This document shows, one piece after another, positions 1 through 13,644 of a stretch of DNA of 64,000 nt (positions are counted from its first letter, which is position 1; the number at the start of each line of letters is the position of its first letter). Location: assembly GCA_013400155.1 (NCBI GenBank), contig VXBM01000233.1, positions 676,182 through 740,181 of the forward strand. Direction: 5' to 3'. Below the pieces are notes generated by a model, which was not told the DNA's origin, ran no database searches, and saw nothing but the letters and a program-made list of their open reading frames with translations. The DNA is from Helopsaltes ochotensis (Eukaryota; Chordata; Aves; Passeriformes; Locustellidae). The position numbers and the translations under genes are program-made.

Positions 1-568
1 AAATTGCTCATGGCATGTTCATGGCATGGAAATATCCACCTAGTCTCTATTACAAAGATAGACTTACCCTAGCTCATAAATTCTGCCAAAAACAAAAGCT
101 AAATTTACTACAGATTACAAGCCCATGGGATGAGTGGATAAATTGGATGGATATAACACTGGGGGCAGACGACTCCTGGCTGCAAAACTTGCCTAAGTGT
201 GCAAATGAGGTGGGAGAGACATGAGAGGAAGAGAAGTCAGATTTTGTGAGGTCTTAGTGTGACTCCTTACGGCTCTACTGTGAAGCCTGTCAGTAATCAG
301 CAAGTGGTACATGACACATACTTTTATTTCTGGATTTCCAGGTCTATGTTACTTGTTGGATTATGTGTGAAGCTTGATCCTTGCCTGACACAAAAAGCCA
401 TGGAATATGTGGCAAAAAAAAGCACTGCTCCAAATGCTCTTTTCTTTAACTGCAGAAGTATTAAGCCCCAGGGGGAGGGCGGAGAGGGGGATGCTCAAAA
501 AGAGGCAAATTTCATAGTTTGACTGTTAGCAATGGATCACAACTCTTTTTAGAAAGTGATTTTATATG

Positions 569-589
569 CTGTGAACTTTTTGTTCACAG
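569..589. repeat. Perfect 8-bp hairpin
   Basis: Arms CTGTGAAC and GTTCACAG are exact reverse complements separated by five T. Such short hairpins occur by chance in AT-rich DNA, and no function is claimed. Confidence 0.6.
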
Positions 590-3500
590 CCAGAAAGATT
601 AACTTGATTGTAGGCCTTTCAGAAGGCATTTAGCAATATTTCAGCCAAGTCATTCCTCTGATGTCCTGCAGCATGTATCAATCTATTTATAGGTTTAATC
701 AGATCAGCAGCCCATATGTATTTTTAACTCTTTCACATTTCAGAAGTGGCTGGTAACACCCAAACTGTGTTTTGGGGTTGATACCCTGGTCCACACAAAT
801 AGCTGGTGCTGGTCTCCATGCCAACGAACACTCTAAATATTCACCAGCACAGATTACCGGTGGTGTTCCCTAACATCACCTAGCCATGAGCATTGATATT
901 TTTGACTCAATTTGTCTCATATTTGTCCTGAACTCAGTCTTCTCCAGCTAAACATACAAAGCACTAAAATTAATGCTTGGATTAAGTCCTCCCATATCTT
1001 AGAAAACTGTTTATATTACCATAACCAAACAGAACTGTGAAGATTTCACCTTTTGTAACACAGAGTGATGAAGCACTCATTACACAGGAATAAAAAAGCA
1101 GCAGCCACTCCTACGTCTCTTGCACATAAATTCTTGTTAACAGCCTTCACTGGAAACCAACCTCACTGCACAAAAAACTTCTTTATCTCAGTATGAAAGT
1201 GAAACTCTCTTCCAGACTGGTATACAAAGCACCTGTAAACTCGTGGATATTTATCATGGCACAGATGTGACTTCAGCTTCTACCCCAAGACACTTGAGAA
1301 TAAATGCACAAATGCAGAAAGCAACATTACATGGAGACACTTGCAGTGGATCCATGAGGATTCTTTCACAATTCAGCCAATTAAATCTATGTAATGAATA
1401 TGTACCAAGGAATATGAAAAGAAATCACAAAGATATCTGCATGAATAAGATTCTTTTCTTATCCCATTGTGCCATTCAAATAAAAGAGATTGCAGTCAGA
1501 TGATTTTTCTTTCATTTCAAAAAATCAACAGAAGTGCTAAAACAAGTGACATAAAAAACTGTTCCATCCATCACTGAAGACATTTTGAAGATAACTGCTG
1601 ATTTGTTCATATTTACCATATTTATTTGAGAGATGAGCTATCCTAGGGCAACATAAGCATCTTGGTTTTTTAAAAGTTCACTTGTGTTGCATACTGGTGG
1701 ATGCCTGATATCACTCGTCTCTTCCAGCATTTAATCATTGTCCTCCATGTGCCCTCACATGACAAAAACAACCATTTTCCCCCCCTTCACATATTTCAGT
1801 TTCTCTATTATCTTTATCTTTGAAAAACCTCTACCTCAGGCTGTTTTCTCTTATTTGTACTTTGGCACTGAAATTATTATTGTTTTTATGAGTTATCAAG
1901 TACATGGCTACAAAATCAAGAGAAATATTTTGAGAAGAAGAGACATTATTAATTTTGAATTCCCACGTTTCTTGCCAAACTTTAGATTTTTACTTCCAGA
2001 AGAACAAAGCAAAAGCATTATAAAACCAATAAATCCTCCACTTTTGATCTAAGGGAAATTAAAAACCTTTTTTCTCAACCTCAACCTTACAACCAAAAGT
2101 GATTATCAGTTTTAACCTTGAAAAAGCATCTGTGACTTGAGGTAAACTGTGCTTGGTTAATGAGGTTATCTAATGTAACCCAATGAATTTGTCAAGGCTA
2201 ATGATGATCAGTATATAGGCTCAAGGGACTTTTACATCAAAGAACAAATCTCTCTTCTAATTTTTTTATTAAATTGGTTCTCTGCTTGATTGTTGATCAT
2301 CTTCTACAAAAATTTACTTTATAATCATCTTTTTTTGTGTTACTGTACAGAAATAGCATACTCAAGGTTGTTGCAGATCTGTGTAGCTGAAATCTGGCTC
2401 ATTGATGGATCTGAGGACAGTATAATAAAGTAGATTGATGTCACTGAAGCATTTAATGTACTGTGAGTTAAAAACATGGACAATATATTTAAGTAGAATG
2501 GTTGAATAATTCATAATGTAGTGGACATGCAAGGAAAGAGAACTTTTTTCTCCCCACAAAAGTCAATAGAAATGCTGATTGGAGGTCCAAATGTCAATGA
2601 GAGGAGGGCAGGGGAGACAAAAAGAAAGTCAAAACTCACCTATCAATAAGGCATATATATATACTTGGCCATGAAGGGCACAGAGGGTGCAGAAACATGA
2701 AAACGGGTGTTTCAATAAAAGATGCAGATTACAACATGGACATAGCAAGTCTGTATATCTTTGATCTAAAATACACCCTAGTAAAAGACCTTTTATGAAA
2801 CTGTCTTAAGTATTCATTTTGTAAAAATGCAACTTTCTGGTCTGTGGAATGCTTGTTAGCCTCTGCAATGCTTTCCTGTCCACTCTCATTGTTACAAGGA
2901 CTGGAGCCTCCAGAGCTCTGTGGGATTCTTAGGAATATTTCAGGCAACCTAAAAACATATTACATAAGGTACAAACATGTCCACCATACTGTTATGTTCT
3001 AAATCAAATTATTGTTGCCTATCCTTCAAATAAATCACCTTTGTAAAACAAGTACAAATCACCATCATACATGGTAATTCAAGAAACTCCTTTTCATCCG
3101 GAAATAATTGCTACTAACAGGCCTCCAAGTGTAATTGTTTACCATAACATCTCTGTTTACTTGCACTTTGCAAGAGATCACATTTAGGATGAAGTAACAA
3201 ATCACAGGGTTTCATTTTCTTTTTGCTGTGTAGACAGACACCAGGATGGCTATAAAACCTAGCATTGCTATCTCCTGAAAAAGGAGGACAGAGACTTTTC
3301 TATATTAACATAAATTCATGTCATGGGATTCTGCACTAGCATTGTGCTTTTCATGACAGGTGACATAGTAATAAGAAATTTCAGTGAAATTTGTAAATTC
3401 TTAGACAGACCTCTATATAAAAGACTGGTGCATTCTACAGGAGCATATGATTTTTTTTCTGTAAGCTAATAGCTGCGAGGCATGTACTGAAAGTGTCATC

Positions 3501-4721
3501 TAGTATTCACGGAGTAACTGAATTTGACATTTTTCTGACTATTGGATTTCCTTACTTACTAGTTTTGATTGAAAGGATGATTTTCCCAAATTATACTCTC
3601 TGCTTTTACAATTTTCAGCTTCAGGTTCATACTGAAATTCATTTTTAATAAGGAATACAATTTTACTGAATTGAAAAGTCATAAAAGGTCATAAAATATT
3701 CTGTGCATTCATAAAAATATCACACTTTTATATACAATTTTTTAGGCTCCTCGAGGACTCAGAGAAATTGCTGGCATATTTGAGAAAGCTGTGAATCTCT
3801 CTCGCTCTTTTTTTTTTTTAATAGGATAAAACAAACTTGTAGAATGATGAAATGAGAGCTTTTGAATATGTGTAATACACACTACAAGTCATTAGTTAGA
3901 AAAGTGCCTGCCACTGATGGAGGGCTGTAATTCTGCTATCTATAATAATTTTCCTCATTGTTCTGACAGACTTAATCTGCTAACATCTGATAGGAGAGCA
4001 ATATCAGAAAAGATAGGTATCAAGAAACACAGCAAATTAAAGAAAAGTATATGCAAACATTCAATTTAGCTGTCTGTCATCTGTCTGATAGCAGTTAATT
4101 TACTGTCTGTGTGTTACAGAGCAGATAACAACACATCCTGTGCAGTCTGATGCATTTTTGGGGCAGAATCCAAGAGTGTCATCACTAGAGAATGTGCCCT
4201 TTCCAGAACTGCCAATAAAATAAGACATACACAGAAACCATCTGAACATGTAAACAAACATGGTAGTGTTTTTGCAGGGAATTCAGGGAGGATTCCGGCT
4301 GATTACAACATTGTTTGTTGGTAGTGCTCTGTTGAAGTAATGGGTGGAAGTAGTTATGGACCACAGCTTCTGAGAAATATGTTCTTTTTCTTCTTAGGCA
4401 AGATTTCCTTGTACCTGTGGAAGTTTGGATGAAAAAACAAAGCATGTAAAGGTAGTTACAATTAGTTCAAATATCATTGCTGACTGTAAAGCTCTTTTCT
4501 CTGGCTTCTTACCTGAGACAAGAAAAGTGGCTGTATGTGAATGAAAGGAGTATTGCTAGCTTGATCATTTTTACCTGGAAGATTTTACAGATACTTTTCA
4601 CTGGATTTTTTTTTTTTTTTCGAGTTAAATACAACCCTTATAAACTTTTTCTGGGTAAAATGTGAGAACATCTACAAAGCTATGCACAATATTGCCTCCA
4701 ACTTTGCCTTCATGATGCAGT

Positions 4722-4745
4722 TATTTGTGCATCATTGCACAAATA
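4722..4745. repeat. Perfect 10-bp hairpin with 4-base loop
   Basis: Arms TATTTGTGCA and TGCACAAATA are exact reverse complements around the loop TCAT. The stem is too short for a microRNA precursor. It could be a paired binding site or chance. Confidence 0.65.
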
Positions 4746-5599
4746 GATGCTTGTGCTCCTACTTTGGTCCTGCTTACCGTACCAGTACTGGATCTTCTAA
4801 GGTATAGTGATAGTATCTATTCTCAGTGCTTTGTTGTCATTACATGTCTTGCACCTCCAGAACTCTAGAATGGTAGAGAATTTTTGTATTGCCTCTCTGC
4901 CATGGATAACAGCACCTAAGTCTCAGTTTGAGCCCACAGAAGCTTGTAAACATGATTAGGTAAAACAACTTTGCTTGAAGGGGATGCCTTTGAAACACAA
5001 ATATCCTGTGTTTTTCCTGTGCATCCTATTCTTTTCATCTCTCAGCTCGCTTCTTTTGCTCCTTATTCTGCCCTCTTCTTTTCACCCTAACATGAAAATC
5101 CTAGCTAAAAATTGTAGCTTCCTGAAAATTAGCCTGATAATGAGAATCTCTACAAGAAGTGATCCAGAAAGCTCTTGGTGCTATGACAATCTGTGTGTGC
5201 AGAAGGCAAACATTCAAACCCCAACTTCCTTTTAGCATTTCCTCAATAGGTCACTGGCACCTGCAGTGTCTTGTCTCCTCCTTATTTTTGCATGCAACAT
5301 TTTACAATCACATGCACAGTGACCTAGTAAAAAATATTTTCCATAAGACCCTCCTCTGCACACCGGAGTACGAATTTCCTGCTGCTCATCCACATCTCCG
5401 CTGCGTGTCAGAAGACATATGGCACTCATGTTGCTTTTTGCCCAGATAGTCTTTTCCAAAATTGCCTACTTATCTTTGCTCCGCACAATGTTTCTTATTT
5501 CTTATAAGTGTGAAGGGAATTCATTACTTCCAAATTCCCAGATTAGAATCAATATTGCATTTTGCAAGGGGTTTGGCAGATTTTATCATCTTGGCCTGC

Positions 5600-6050
5600 A
5601 ATAAAAGGAAGGTGGCATAAATAATTATCTCCTTTCCCTTCTTTTCTTTGTCTGCTTTTCTATTATTAGGTTTTTGTTACTGTATTGCCTGCTTTTATGG
5701 ATTTTTTTTCTAACCCTTCCCACTTCACCTCCTCCAAAAGGAGGAAAAGGCCCTTTTCACTAAATCCTATGAGTTTCACTGTATTTGTCACCACTTTCTC
5801 CTGGTTAGTTACTTCACACCCCTTCACACCTTCTTTCAGTTTGTTATTTTGCCGTCTTCTTTTCAGACCAACCACAGCATCTTAGTCAAAAATTTTTGCT
5901 TCCTATTTGCCTGCAATGGTATGGCTTGTTCTTCAAATTCCATTGCTAGTTTTGGTCTTGGTTTTTAGCTCTCTTTCAAAGCTCACCTTCACTCTGACTT
6001 GCAAATCACTTTTCTCCTCCTCCTCTCCTCGTGAGAAACCCTGTTCTTTA
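5600..6050. other. Pyrimidine-rich strand-asymmetric stretch
   Basis: The plus strand is strongly T/C-rich, with many TTTTC, CTTCCC and CTCCTC runs, for example 5630-5660, 5690-5735 and 6008-6030. The bias opens overlapping frames on both strands (5666-5885), which therefore are not evidence of genes. It may be a decayed polypyrimidine microsatellite or retroposon edge. Confidence 0.45.
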
Positions 6051-8644
6051 TGGAGAATTCAATTCCTGTTAATGAAGGAAAAGAAGCTGTGGATAATATG
6101 GTGGTCCCTTTGAGTAATAATGAAGGAAGGTTACACCCTTTCACATATGCAGAGAAACTACATACAAACAGGGTAAAACATAGTGGAAAATTACGACATT
6201 TTCTACTCCAGAAAAAATACAATGAAGGCTGAGAAAAAGGTGGGATGGAATTTTCCAAGGTTTGAGCATGCAGGAATTAGCATGTATGCATTTTTGCATC
6301 TGGCTGTATCTGTACATATCTCTAGCTCTTCCCCTACAAGGTATCCTTTTTTTCCATGTGTCTCGGTATAAAGGGAAATTTGAATTTTTACTTCTTCAAA
6401 CCACAAAGGCAAGAGTGGTGAAGACATAAGGTTTTTCAACCTTGAAGCCACTAACCACCAATCTAATTAAAACAAAGCTCTAAGACATGCTATAAATGTG
6501 TTGTAGTTTTGTTGTAGCAGCCTTTGAAATAAAATGCAGGATTAAGGTTCTGAGGAAAAGGAAAATATTTTTAAGTTTTCTTGGCATTTTTAGCAGAAAC
6601 TGAACTTGGGGCAAAAGAAAGAGATCTTTCTGGTTTAACATTTCAGATGTTGAATGTTCAACATATTAAGAAAAGAAATCACAGTGAGGAGGCACATGAA
6701 GGCTTAAGAAATTATGGCTCTGAATTGTCACACTATGTTGAATATTAATAATACTGACAATTAATTCATGTATGTTCATGCATATTTGTACATAAGTGTG
6801 CACGTTCACAGATTAATGCTATTTAGACTTGGCCTTGATTGGTTTATGGCTTACTGAAATGAATACTGCATTCTTTATAACCAAAATTTCAATATGGGAC
6901 CTAAAGGAGGTTACTGAATCACAGTCTGTGGGAAAAATTAGTTTTGCTGTTTTGCAAGTTTTCCTTTGGTTTTGTTGAACCCAGTTTAGTTCATTTAGTT
7001 GCTGTTATGAGGAAATGATTGTTTATATCTCTCATCTTGTGTGTATTGGAAAATTGGCAGCACTACCTTGTAATTCATCACTTATTGTGAGTCAGCGGAC
7101 AATGCATTTTCAACTTCAGGGCAAAGGATTATACAGAGTCATAAAAGTAAAATATCACATCCCTCTGAGCTGAATCAACCTAATAACCGAGGTCTTACAC
7201 AAACTTTGCAATAATATGCCGCAGAATTAGTGGGTTGTCATAGCCATTAAGTTGTATAAAAGATTTTTTTTCTCTTATCTGTTTAGATTTTATTCAGCCA
7301 GTTGATGAGTCATGATCAGAAACATCCCCTGTGAAAATAAGACTTTCTGAGAGAGCAGTGCTTGGTGATGGGAAATGGAACTAACTTTTTTTTTTTACTT
7401 TAAATTGCTGTGTGATTACATTCAACTCCACACAGTGACAAAGCCAAGATACAGTATGCAGCAATGACACTGTTCTTTAAAATTCATAAAGCAATTACAT
7501 AGTACTTGTATTATCTGCAAACTGTACAGTGGTAATGCAGTTGAGGTTTCACCCTGTCTATGTAATTACCCTACTCAAGAGCGAGGGTTTTGCAAAGCCC
7601 AGTTGCCAGTTTGTCAATGCATTACCCATCACCTAATTTTCATAAACTTGAAAATATTTCAAGTTGCTAAGGGAATTTTATATTAAGACACATCAAGCTG
7701 TCTATCTTGAACCTGTGTTTTCTGTCTTGGCATGGGTGACCAGCTGGTTTGGGAAGCACAGAACTCACTACTCCCTCATCTGAATGGAATATTAATGGTG
7801 TAAACTACTTTAATATGTGTCAAAAGCTAATTATAGTCTGCTGAAGTAGTTGCTTAATAAACATGAATTCTATTCAACCTAATGTTCAATTATGATTGAA
7901 TATTAAATATTCAATTTTGATTGTCAATTGTTTAAAGGAAAGAACAATATCTTTCTACAATATCTACGTTGCAAATCATTGCTACGTTTTAGCAAATACC
8001 AACAGTTCAAATGAGTGAAGGTCCTAAGATATGAATAGTTACAAATCAAGCTAATGGCAATTATGACTCAGTAAATGTGTATTACAGGCAAACTTTAAGT
8101 TTTCTCTTTAATGATGCATATGACAATAGAAACAATATTATTGCTTAGATAACTCTGACAAATCTAATACGAATCTCATGTCTGGAAAAGAAATTACACA
8201 ACTTCTCTTCATATTGTTTTCTTCTGGTGAAGGAAAAAAAGATTAATTCTGTTCTAATGTTTTTCTCTCACTTTCTATGCTATGTGGAAACAGAAATTAA
8301 AAGACTTGTTTTCTTTCTGCAAACATGGTATACCATCTCTCACTTCACATGTTGGTAGCATGAGTAGAAGAAATCCAACATCCCCTCCACCAGCATGCAA
8401 AGCAAGTTTATTTCTTTCTCATTCACTGTCACTGCCAAGCTGATTGTAAAGGATAAAAATACATATAAAAAAGATCCCTTAACTTTCATTCTATAACGTT
8501 TTTTCAGCAGATCTAGTCATATATATGTAACAATGAAGCTACTTAAATTATTTTTATAATTAATTATTATCTTTTTAATTTATTTTTGAAACCATTGTTG
8601 ATCTTAGTAAAGTTTTGGAGACTCTGGTAAAAGATTTTATCTCT
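6051..8644. other. Gene-free AT-rich DNA
   Basis: No gene or clear repeat was recognised. There is an 18-bp inverted repeat at 6647-6664 (ATGTTGAA, TG, TTCAACAT) and another at 7895-7915. The interval 8530-8590 is almost pure A/T. Confidence 0.55.
7895..7915. repeat. 21-bp inverted repeat
   Basis: ATTGAATATT and AATATTCAAT are exact reverse complements around a single A. It lies in a local cluster of ATTCAA/TTGAAT words (7880-7930), so it may be a by-product of low complexity. Confidence 0.55.
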
Positions 8645-8990
8645 CTTTCACCCATACTTGACATTCATAGGAATGTTTAATGAAGTAGGGGACAAAGGAT
8701 TACCCAGGCTCCCTGCTGCTCTCTGTGTTGCTCTTGTGAGTGCTTTCTGAGCCTCTGTTAAAAAACAGCTGAACTTAGCTAAGCCTGCAGCTACCAGCAA
8801 GGTTTTAGCAACCTCTTTCTTGGAATTAGCCATTAAACTGAGGAAGATGTTGTCCACTGGGGAGAAATAACAACCTTTGTGTACGCGTACCTATGTGCCC
8901 CTGTGCATAATAAAGAACTTGGCATAAAAAACCCTCCACACTTTTCCTCTATCTCTCAAGCAAAGCTATCTCTGAGACAGAAAGTCTCTA
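8645..8990 (+). mobile_element. Possible old retroviral LTR fragment
   Basis: The segment has features expected of an LTR 3' half. There is an AATAAA polyadenylation signal at 8909-8914 in the context CATAATAAAGAACTTGGC, followed within about 30 bases by a C/T-rich stretch. Just upstream is a CpG-bearing block that includes the palindrome GTACGCGTAC (8881-8890). Composition is richer in G+C than the flanks. No TG...CA ends, target-site duplication or partner LTR were identified. The minus-strand frame at 8648-8857 is probably a shadow. It could instead be an unrelated unique sequence with a chance poly(A) signal. Confidence 0.3.
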
Positions 8991-11039
8991 GGCTGCATTA
9001 ACATGTTTAAGTCATCTTGTCGCTAATGGAAAAGAAACAGCCAAGCAAAGGCCTCTTCTGTTTTGTCACAAAAGAACAAGGCACTGAGTATGCTGGTGGA
9101 AATTACCATAACTGCATATTACTGAGCCAAAAATAACAGAAAGTCTCCATTTTACATCCCATCTGACTTTAATATAAGTAGCTCAGGTTTCTGTAGGGAT
9201 TATACTTTGTTTAGTCTCTGATAGAAAGCTAGTATTTAAGTAAATACTAACCAGAAGGATGTCAATCAGTTTTGCCATAAAATAGTGCATGGCAAACTAA
9301 ATCAGGAAATTCTTTGCTGCTCAGTGAAAACTCTGGCCTACTTTTTGTGATTTCTCTTGCTAATAAAGTGCTGATTGAATTAATCATGTGTTCAATTGAC
9401 TGCAACATCATGAAAGATCCTTAATAAAAGCAAGAAGAAAAAGAAGTACTATATTAAAGGTCATAAGTTTTCCAAATATAGGTACTTGTGTGAGCATTAA
9501 GTGTCTGTTAACATGCACTTCTGAGACCATCAGCCCATGCACACATGCTCTTCTGGAAAGAGCAGTGAAAGGACATTTTGCAGCACAAATTCGTATTAGT
9601 CTGAGATAAAAAAGCAGGGCTATTTTATAATGCTTGTTTGTGTTGCCCAATACAAATTATACCCTGACGTTTCTTTAATAAGTTCAGAGAGTTTCTCACT
9701 CTTTTCTGCTTCCCTCCAGTGAGTGCTGGAGGCCTTGGACATGGAGAACTATCACAGCAGCTGCAGTATCAAGGGGCTGAGGGTCAATGCAGGTTGGTAG
9801 GCAGGCAGGTGGGGAAGGCATTAAGGTTTTGTCTAAGTCATGAAACATAGATCATTTACTGTGCTGGCAGCAAGAAAAGAGTTGATTGTAGGAAGGAAGA
9901 TGGTTTAGACCTGGACTAGTTTTAATCTTACAGCATTAATGACAAAGCATTTTACCCATAGACACTTATTTTGGTGCTGTTCTGCTTATTTCTACAAGGT
10001 TCACATTGGTTATGTCTACACATAAAAAAACTTTGCAAGAGTATTACTTCGGCTCACTGGTTTGTGTCCACCAATTAGACCACCAAAATCTTAAATTCTC
10101 ACTCAGCTTAGTGCACTCAAGGAAGTCCCTACACACTGTCCTGGCAAAACCCATGGTGTTTCCAGTGCAAGCAGTATCAGTATTAGAAGAGCTTGTTCCA
10201 AGGTCTGAAGCAAGGCTGGCCCTGCTGGTCCTGCAGCCATGGATAATTCATGGAGCACATATCACATTAACCAAGGCCAAGAGAAGAAGGGAGGTGAGAG
10301 GTCAGATTTATTTGGCCAATGTGAACTGATTCACTAATAAAAGAGCTGAGTTAGCCAGTTGCTCACAGATGAGAACAAACCTGAGCCTCTGCCCCTCTGG
10401 GACCCCAAGTACCCCTGCAACACTATTATTTCTCACAGCTCATATTTACAGGGTCTGTGTACCCACAATTTAGAGGTGATGGAAGAATGAGGAGCACAGC
10501 CACAAGCAAGCAATCATTTTTGACAGCAGACATAGATTTTATTTGAGCTCTGATAATACATGACATAGGTCTTATTAGGACATTCTCCTGGAAGGTACTG
10601 AGGCATTCAGAATTATTTCTGCAGCCTGTGCAGAACTTGGGGATATACTAATTTTATTAAACAGATCCAAGGACTCCCCAGCATAATGAAGTGCCTCTAT
10701 ATTCTACTTTCTAAAGTTCAGGGGAGCAATAAAAACAAAATTCTTAAAAGTGTCAGGATGCAGGTCTTGTTAGGCCTCTTGTGGAAGCTGTTCCAGAACT
10801 GTCTTGCTTTCCTCATTGCCAGTCTGAAATCTGAATAACCCTCTCTGCAAAATCTTTGTTGAATCTAAATCAAAATCACTAACCTCCGCGAAAGATTATA
10901 CTTGTTGGAATAAATAGGCTGTGATGCAAGTATCTGACTGCCATTTCTTAAGTGTTCTTCTTGAACCATGTCTGCTTCATTAAGAATAATGATCCTTGTT
11001 TTTCAATGTAACATCAAAACATGTAAAACATTGCTCAAG

Positions 11040-11400
11040 TTACGAATTAGGTACAGTGGGTTCAGCAGCACTCGGGAGGCCAAGGTTGTTGCGTGTAACT
11101 TCCGAAATTAAACCAGGAAGGAAATCTGCAGTTTCACCCTAAGAGAGAGCAGGACTGTCTCATGTTGTGTCTGGGCCTTGGAAACAAGAGTTGGGATGTT
11201 GAAAAGTAATTAAACCGTACATATAGACCGTCCTCCCTAAGAGAGCAACTTCATGCGTCATCAAAGAGTTTGCTGTTAAATAAAGAGACTGAAACACTTC
11301 TGAGCTACAGAGCTGCTTGCTGTCGAAACTATTTTGCATGAAATGACCATGTACCTGCATATAATTAAAATCATGAGTTGCAAGGTGGGTCATATTTTAG
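11040..11400. promoter_or_regulatory. Candidate conserved non-coding element
   Basis: This block differs from its surroundings by high sequence complexity and by keeping several CpGs inside AT-rich DNA (near 11044, 11074, 11094, 11103, 11216, 11229, 11256 and 11323). It contains words resembling factor sites: TGCGTCATC (CRE/AP-1-like), TTGCATGAAAT (octamer-like) and AATTAAA. CpG retention in methylated vertebrate DNA can mark selection. No comparative data are available here, so this is inference. Confidence 0.25.
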
Positions 11401-13621
11401 TAACGAGTAAAAAAGTTTGCTAGAAATACTATCATGTAAAAGGATATGTAGAATATTGTCCCAGTATTTCCTAGCAAACCAATATACATAACTTGCATGC
11501 AATTATGAGGGAATAATACAAATGCTGTAAGTTTTATAGGATATAAATGCCAGTTTTTGCTTTCATTTCACAATCTTCTCTGCAGACGTCTTTGCAGTGT
11601 AGCAGCGTTTTGCCCTGAACACAGGGTAAAATTTCCACTATTAACAAAAGCTATTAAATTCTTTGTTGAACTATTCTGTAACTATTTCTCAAGTTTTTCA
11701 TTTCAAAAATCAGTTTCTATAAGTAAAGGCTTTTTTTTTTTACTTTGGTGAGTGAAGGGCTGAAACAATCAAGTCACATGATTTATCAAGACTGCCTTAA
11801 TGTTGCCCCTTCATCATCTTACCATTGCTCAATGCTATTTGCCAACAATTTCCAGTTAGAAGATTGTGCCAAAGACTTCTGGAGCTTACTGTGATTGTGG
11901 AGACTATTTTGTGTCACTACATTAACAAGTGGCTTCAGCAGTTGTCACCTCCTTGGAAACATTAGACAGCAAAAATAGCTGGATCTTTTGTGTTGTTCCA
12001 GCTACGCCTTATCGAGGATTTCCTTCCATGACAGACTCAAGTCAGTCATTTGCCTCATGAGACTTTTTTGGGAAAAAAAAAATACAAGACCCTACAAGGC
12101 ATTCTAATGATAACTTGATCAAGAAACTTCCCCTGGTAGCATCCAATATTTTTGTCATTCTGTTTTCTCAGATGAAGGGAATCTATCCTTAGCTGTGCGT
12201 GCTTCTATGATTCTCACGTATGGTCTAAGCATAGAAAGCCCACAAAGCTGCCTGGGGAAAACTTATTTGACATTCCTGTTGTGTAGCCATGCTCTTGCTT
12301 TCAGAAATCTTGCCCCCTTGTTATGAGTCTCACCTGCTTTAATATGACTACGCAAATACATAAAACCTGAAGGAATACTGAGGTGAATGACAGCAAAGAG
12401 CCATCTAGAGCGTACAGCTGGGAAAAAGTAGAAAGGCAAGGCACCAAAAGGCAACCACCAGCTTCCAGCCAGCAGAACTCTCAAGATTTCAGAGGCAGAG
12501 CCTGCATTGAGAGGGTGCATTTAACCTCTTTTGAAACACCTGGGATCCAGCAGAAGTCCTGCTTCAAGTAGCTCCTCTCCTTGTCCATTAACTGACTGCA
12601 TAATAAACCCTTGAGACTCATGAGATTGTGTCACTGGGCAGGAGATGAGCAGTTATGTAATGTTACTTAAAAACAATTTTTTGACCAAAAAAAAGCAATG
12701 AGATTGATGGAAGCACAAGAAGATTTGTATCACCATGGCTGGTACAAAATAAAGACAGTATATTCATCTATCTTTATCTGTACTTTCAGCCAGAAAAAGT
12801 AGGGATTATCACCTACGACTGGCATCACACAAGCAAAACACTCATTTAGCATTTAGCCTTCACACCTATTTTTTCAACAGAATATAGAGGATCCTTGTGT
12901 GAAAAGAGATCTAGGGACACTTCACATTTGCTTTTGCAAATAGATTATCAATAATAATTTTCATGGTCTTTCACAATGTTAATTTTTGACAGTATGTGGC
13001 CAATGATTGTGTTATAATTAATGTTCTTGCCTATGACTTATCACATTTAAGGTGAAATATTTAATTGTAGATATGCTTAATATGCCATGAATTGTTAATG
13101 CAGTATTTTATTTCATAATATTAATTCTTAATTACTCTTTATTCTACATTCCTTCATTAAGTATAACCATACACATTTGCGGTGGAAAAGAAGCCTTTCA
13201 CTTTGTGAAGGACAGCTGTCTTGTACTTTCACCTCTTCTGTGCTGATGTTTAAAAATTGCAGATTAGTCGATACAATAAACAGTACAACACTGTCAGCAT
13301 GCTTCCAACAGTAGCTACTCTTTAAAGCTTATCCTGTCTGTCTACTTAAGTGTTGAATAACAGCAATTTTAGCCTTACATATGCATTTAAAAAGCAACAG
13401 TACAATAGTTCAGAGGTCTGCTTTAAGAAATTGATTTATTTTCAGTAGGGAAAATGAAATATTGTCAACTGCACACGTAAGTTGTTAGACAGGAATGGAC
13501 ATTTAGCAACAGTGACCAGATGATATCCCAGCTACTAATGCATCTTCACCACATCATTATAGCCTAAAATAATGCACCTTAATATTTAATAATTAATTAT
13601 AGGCATCTTGAATTTTTAAAG

Positions 13622-13644
13622 ATACATACATACATACATACATA
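13622..13644 (+). repeat. ATAC tetranucleotide microsatellite
   Basis: Five consecutive ATAC/CATA units, decaying into ATAAATAATAC. It is a short simple repeat with no gene context. Confidence 0.85.

Larger units (their letters stand above)
1..5599. other. Gene-free AT-rich DNA
   Basis: No coding exon, RNA gene or recognisable transposon was found here. All open frames are short, lack codon bias and fit chance openings in AT-rich sequence. Small landmarks are a G-rich run at 471-490, a short TA run near 2652, T tracts near 3808 and 4606, and two perfect hairpins listed separately. It most likely belongs to an intergenic or intronic desert. Confidence 0.6.

Noticed and set aside
471..490. G-quadruplex candidate
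   Set aside because: Only three clean runs of three or more G; the fourth is GG or must be split from a longer run, so the standard motif is not met.
10006..10329. Plus-strand open frame of 107 codons
   Set aside because: No recognisable family; first codon is not ATG and flanks show no exon signals.
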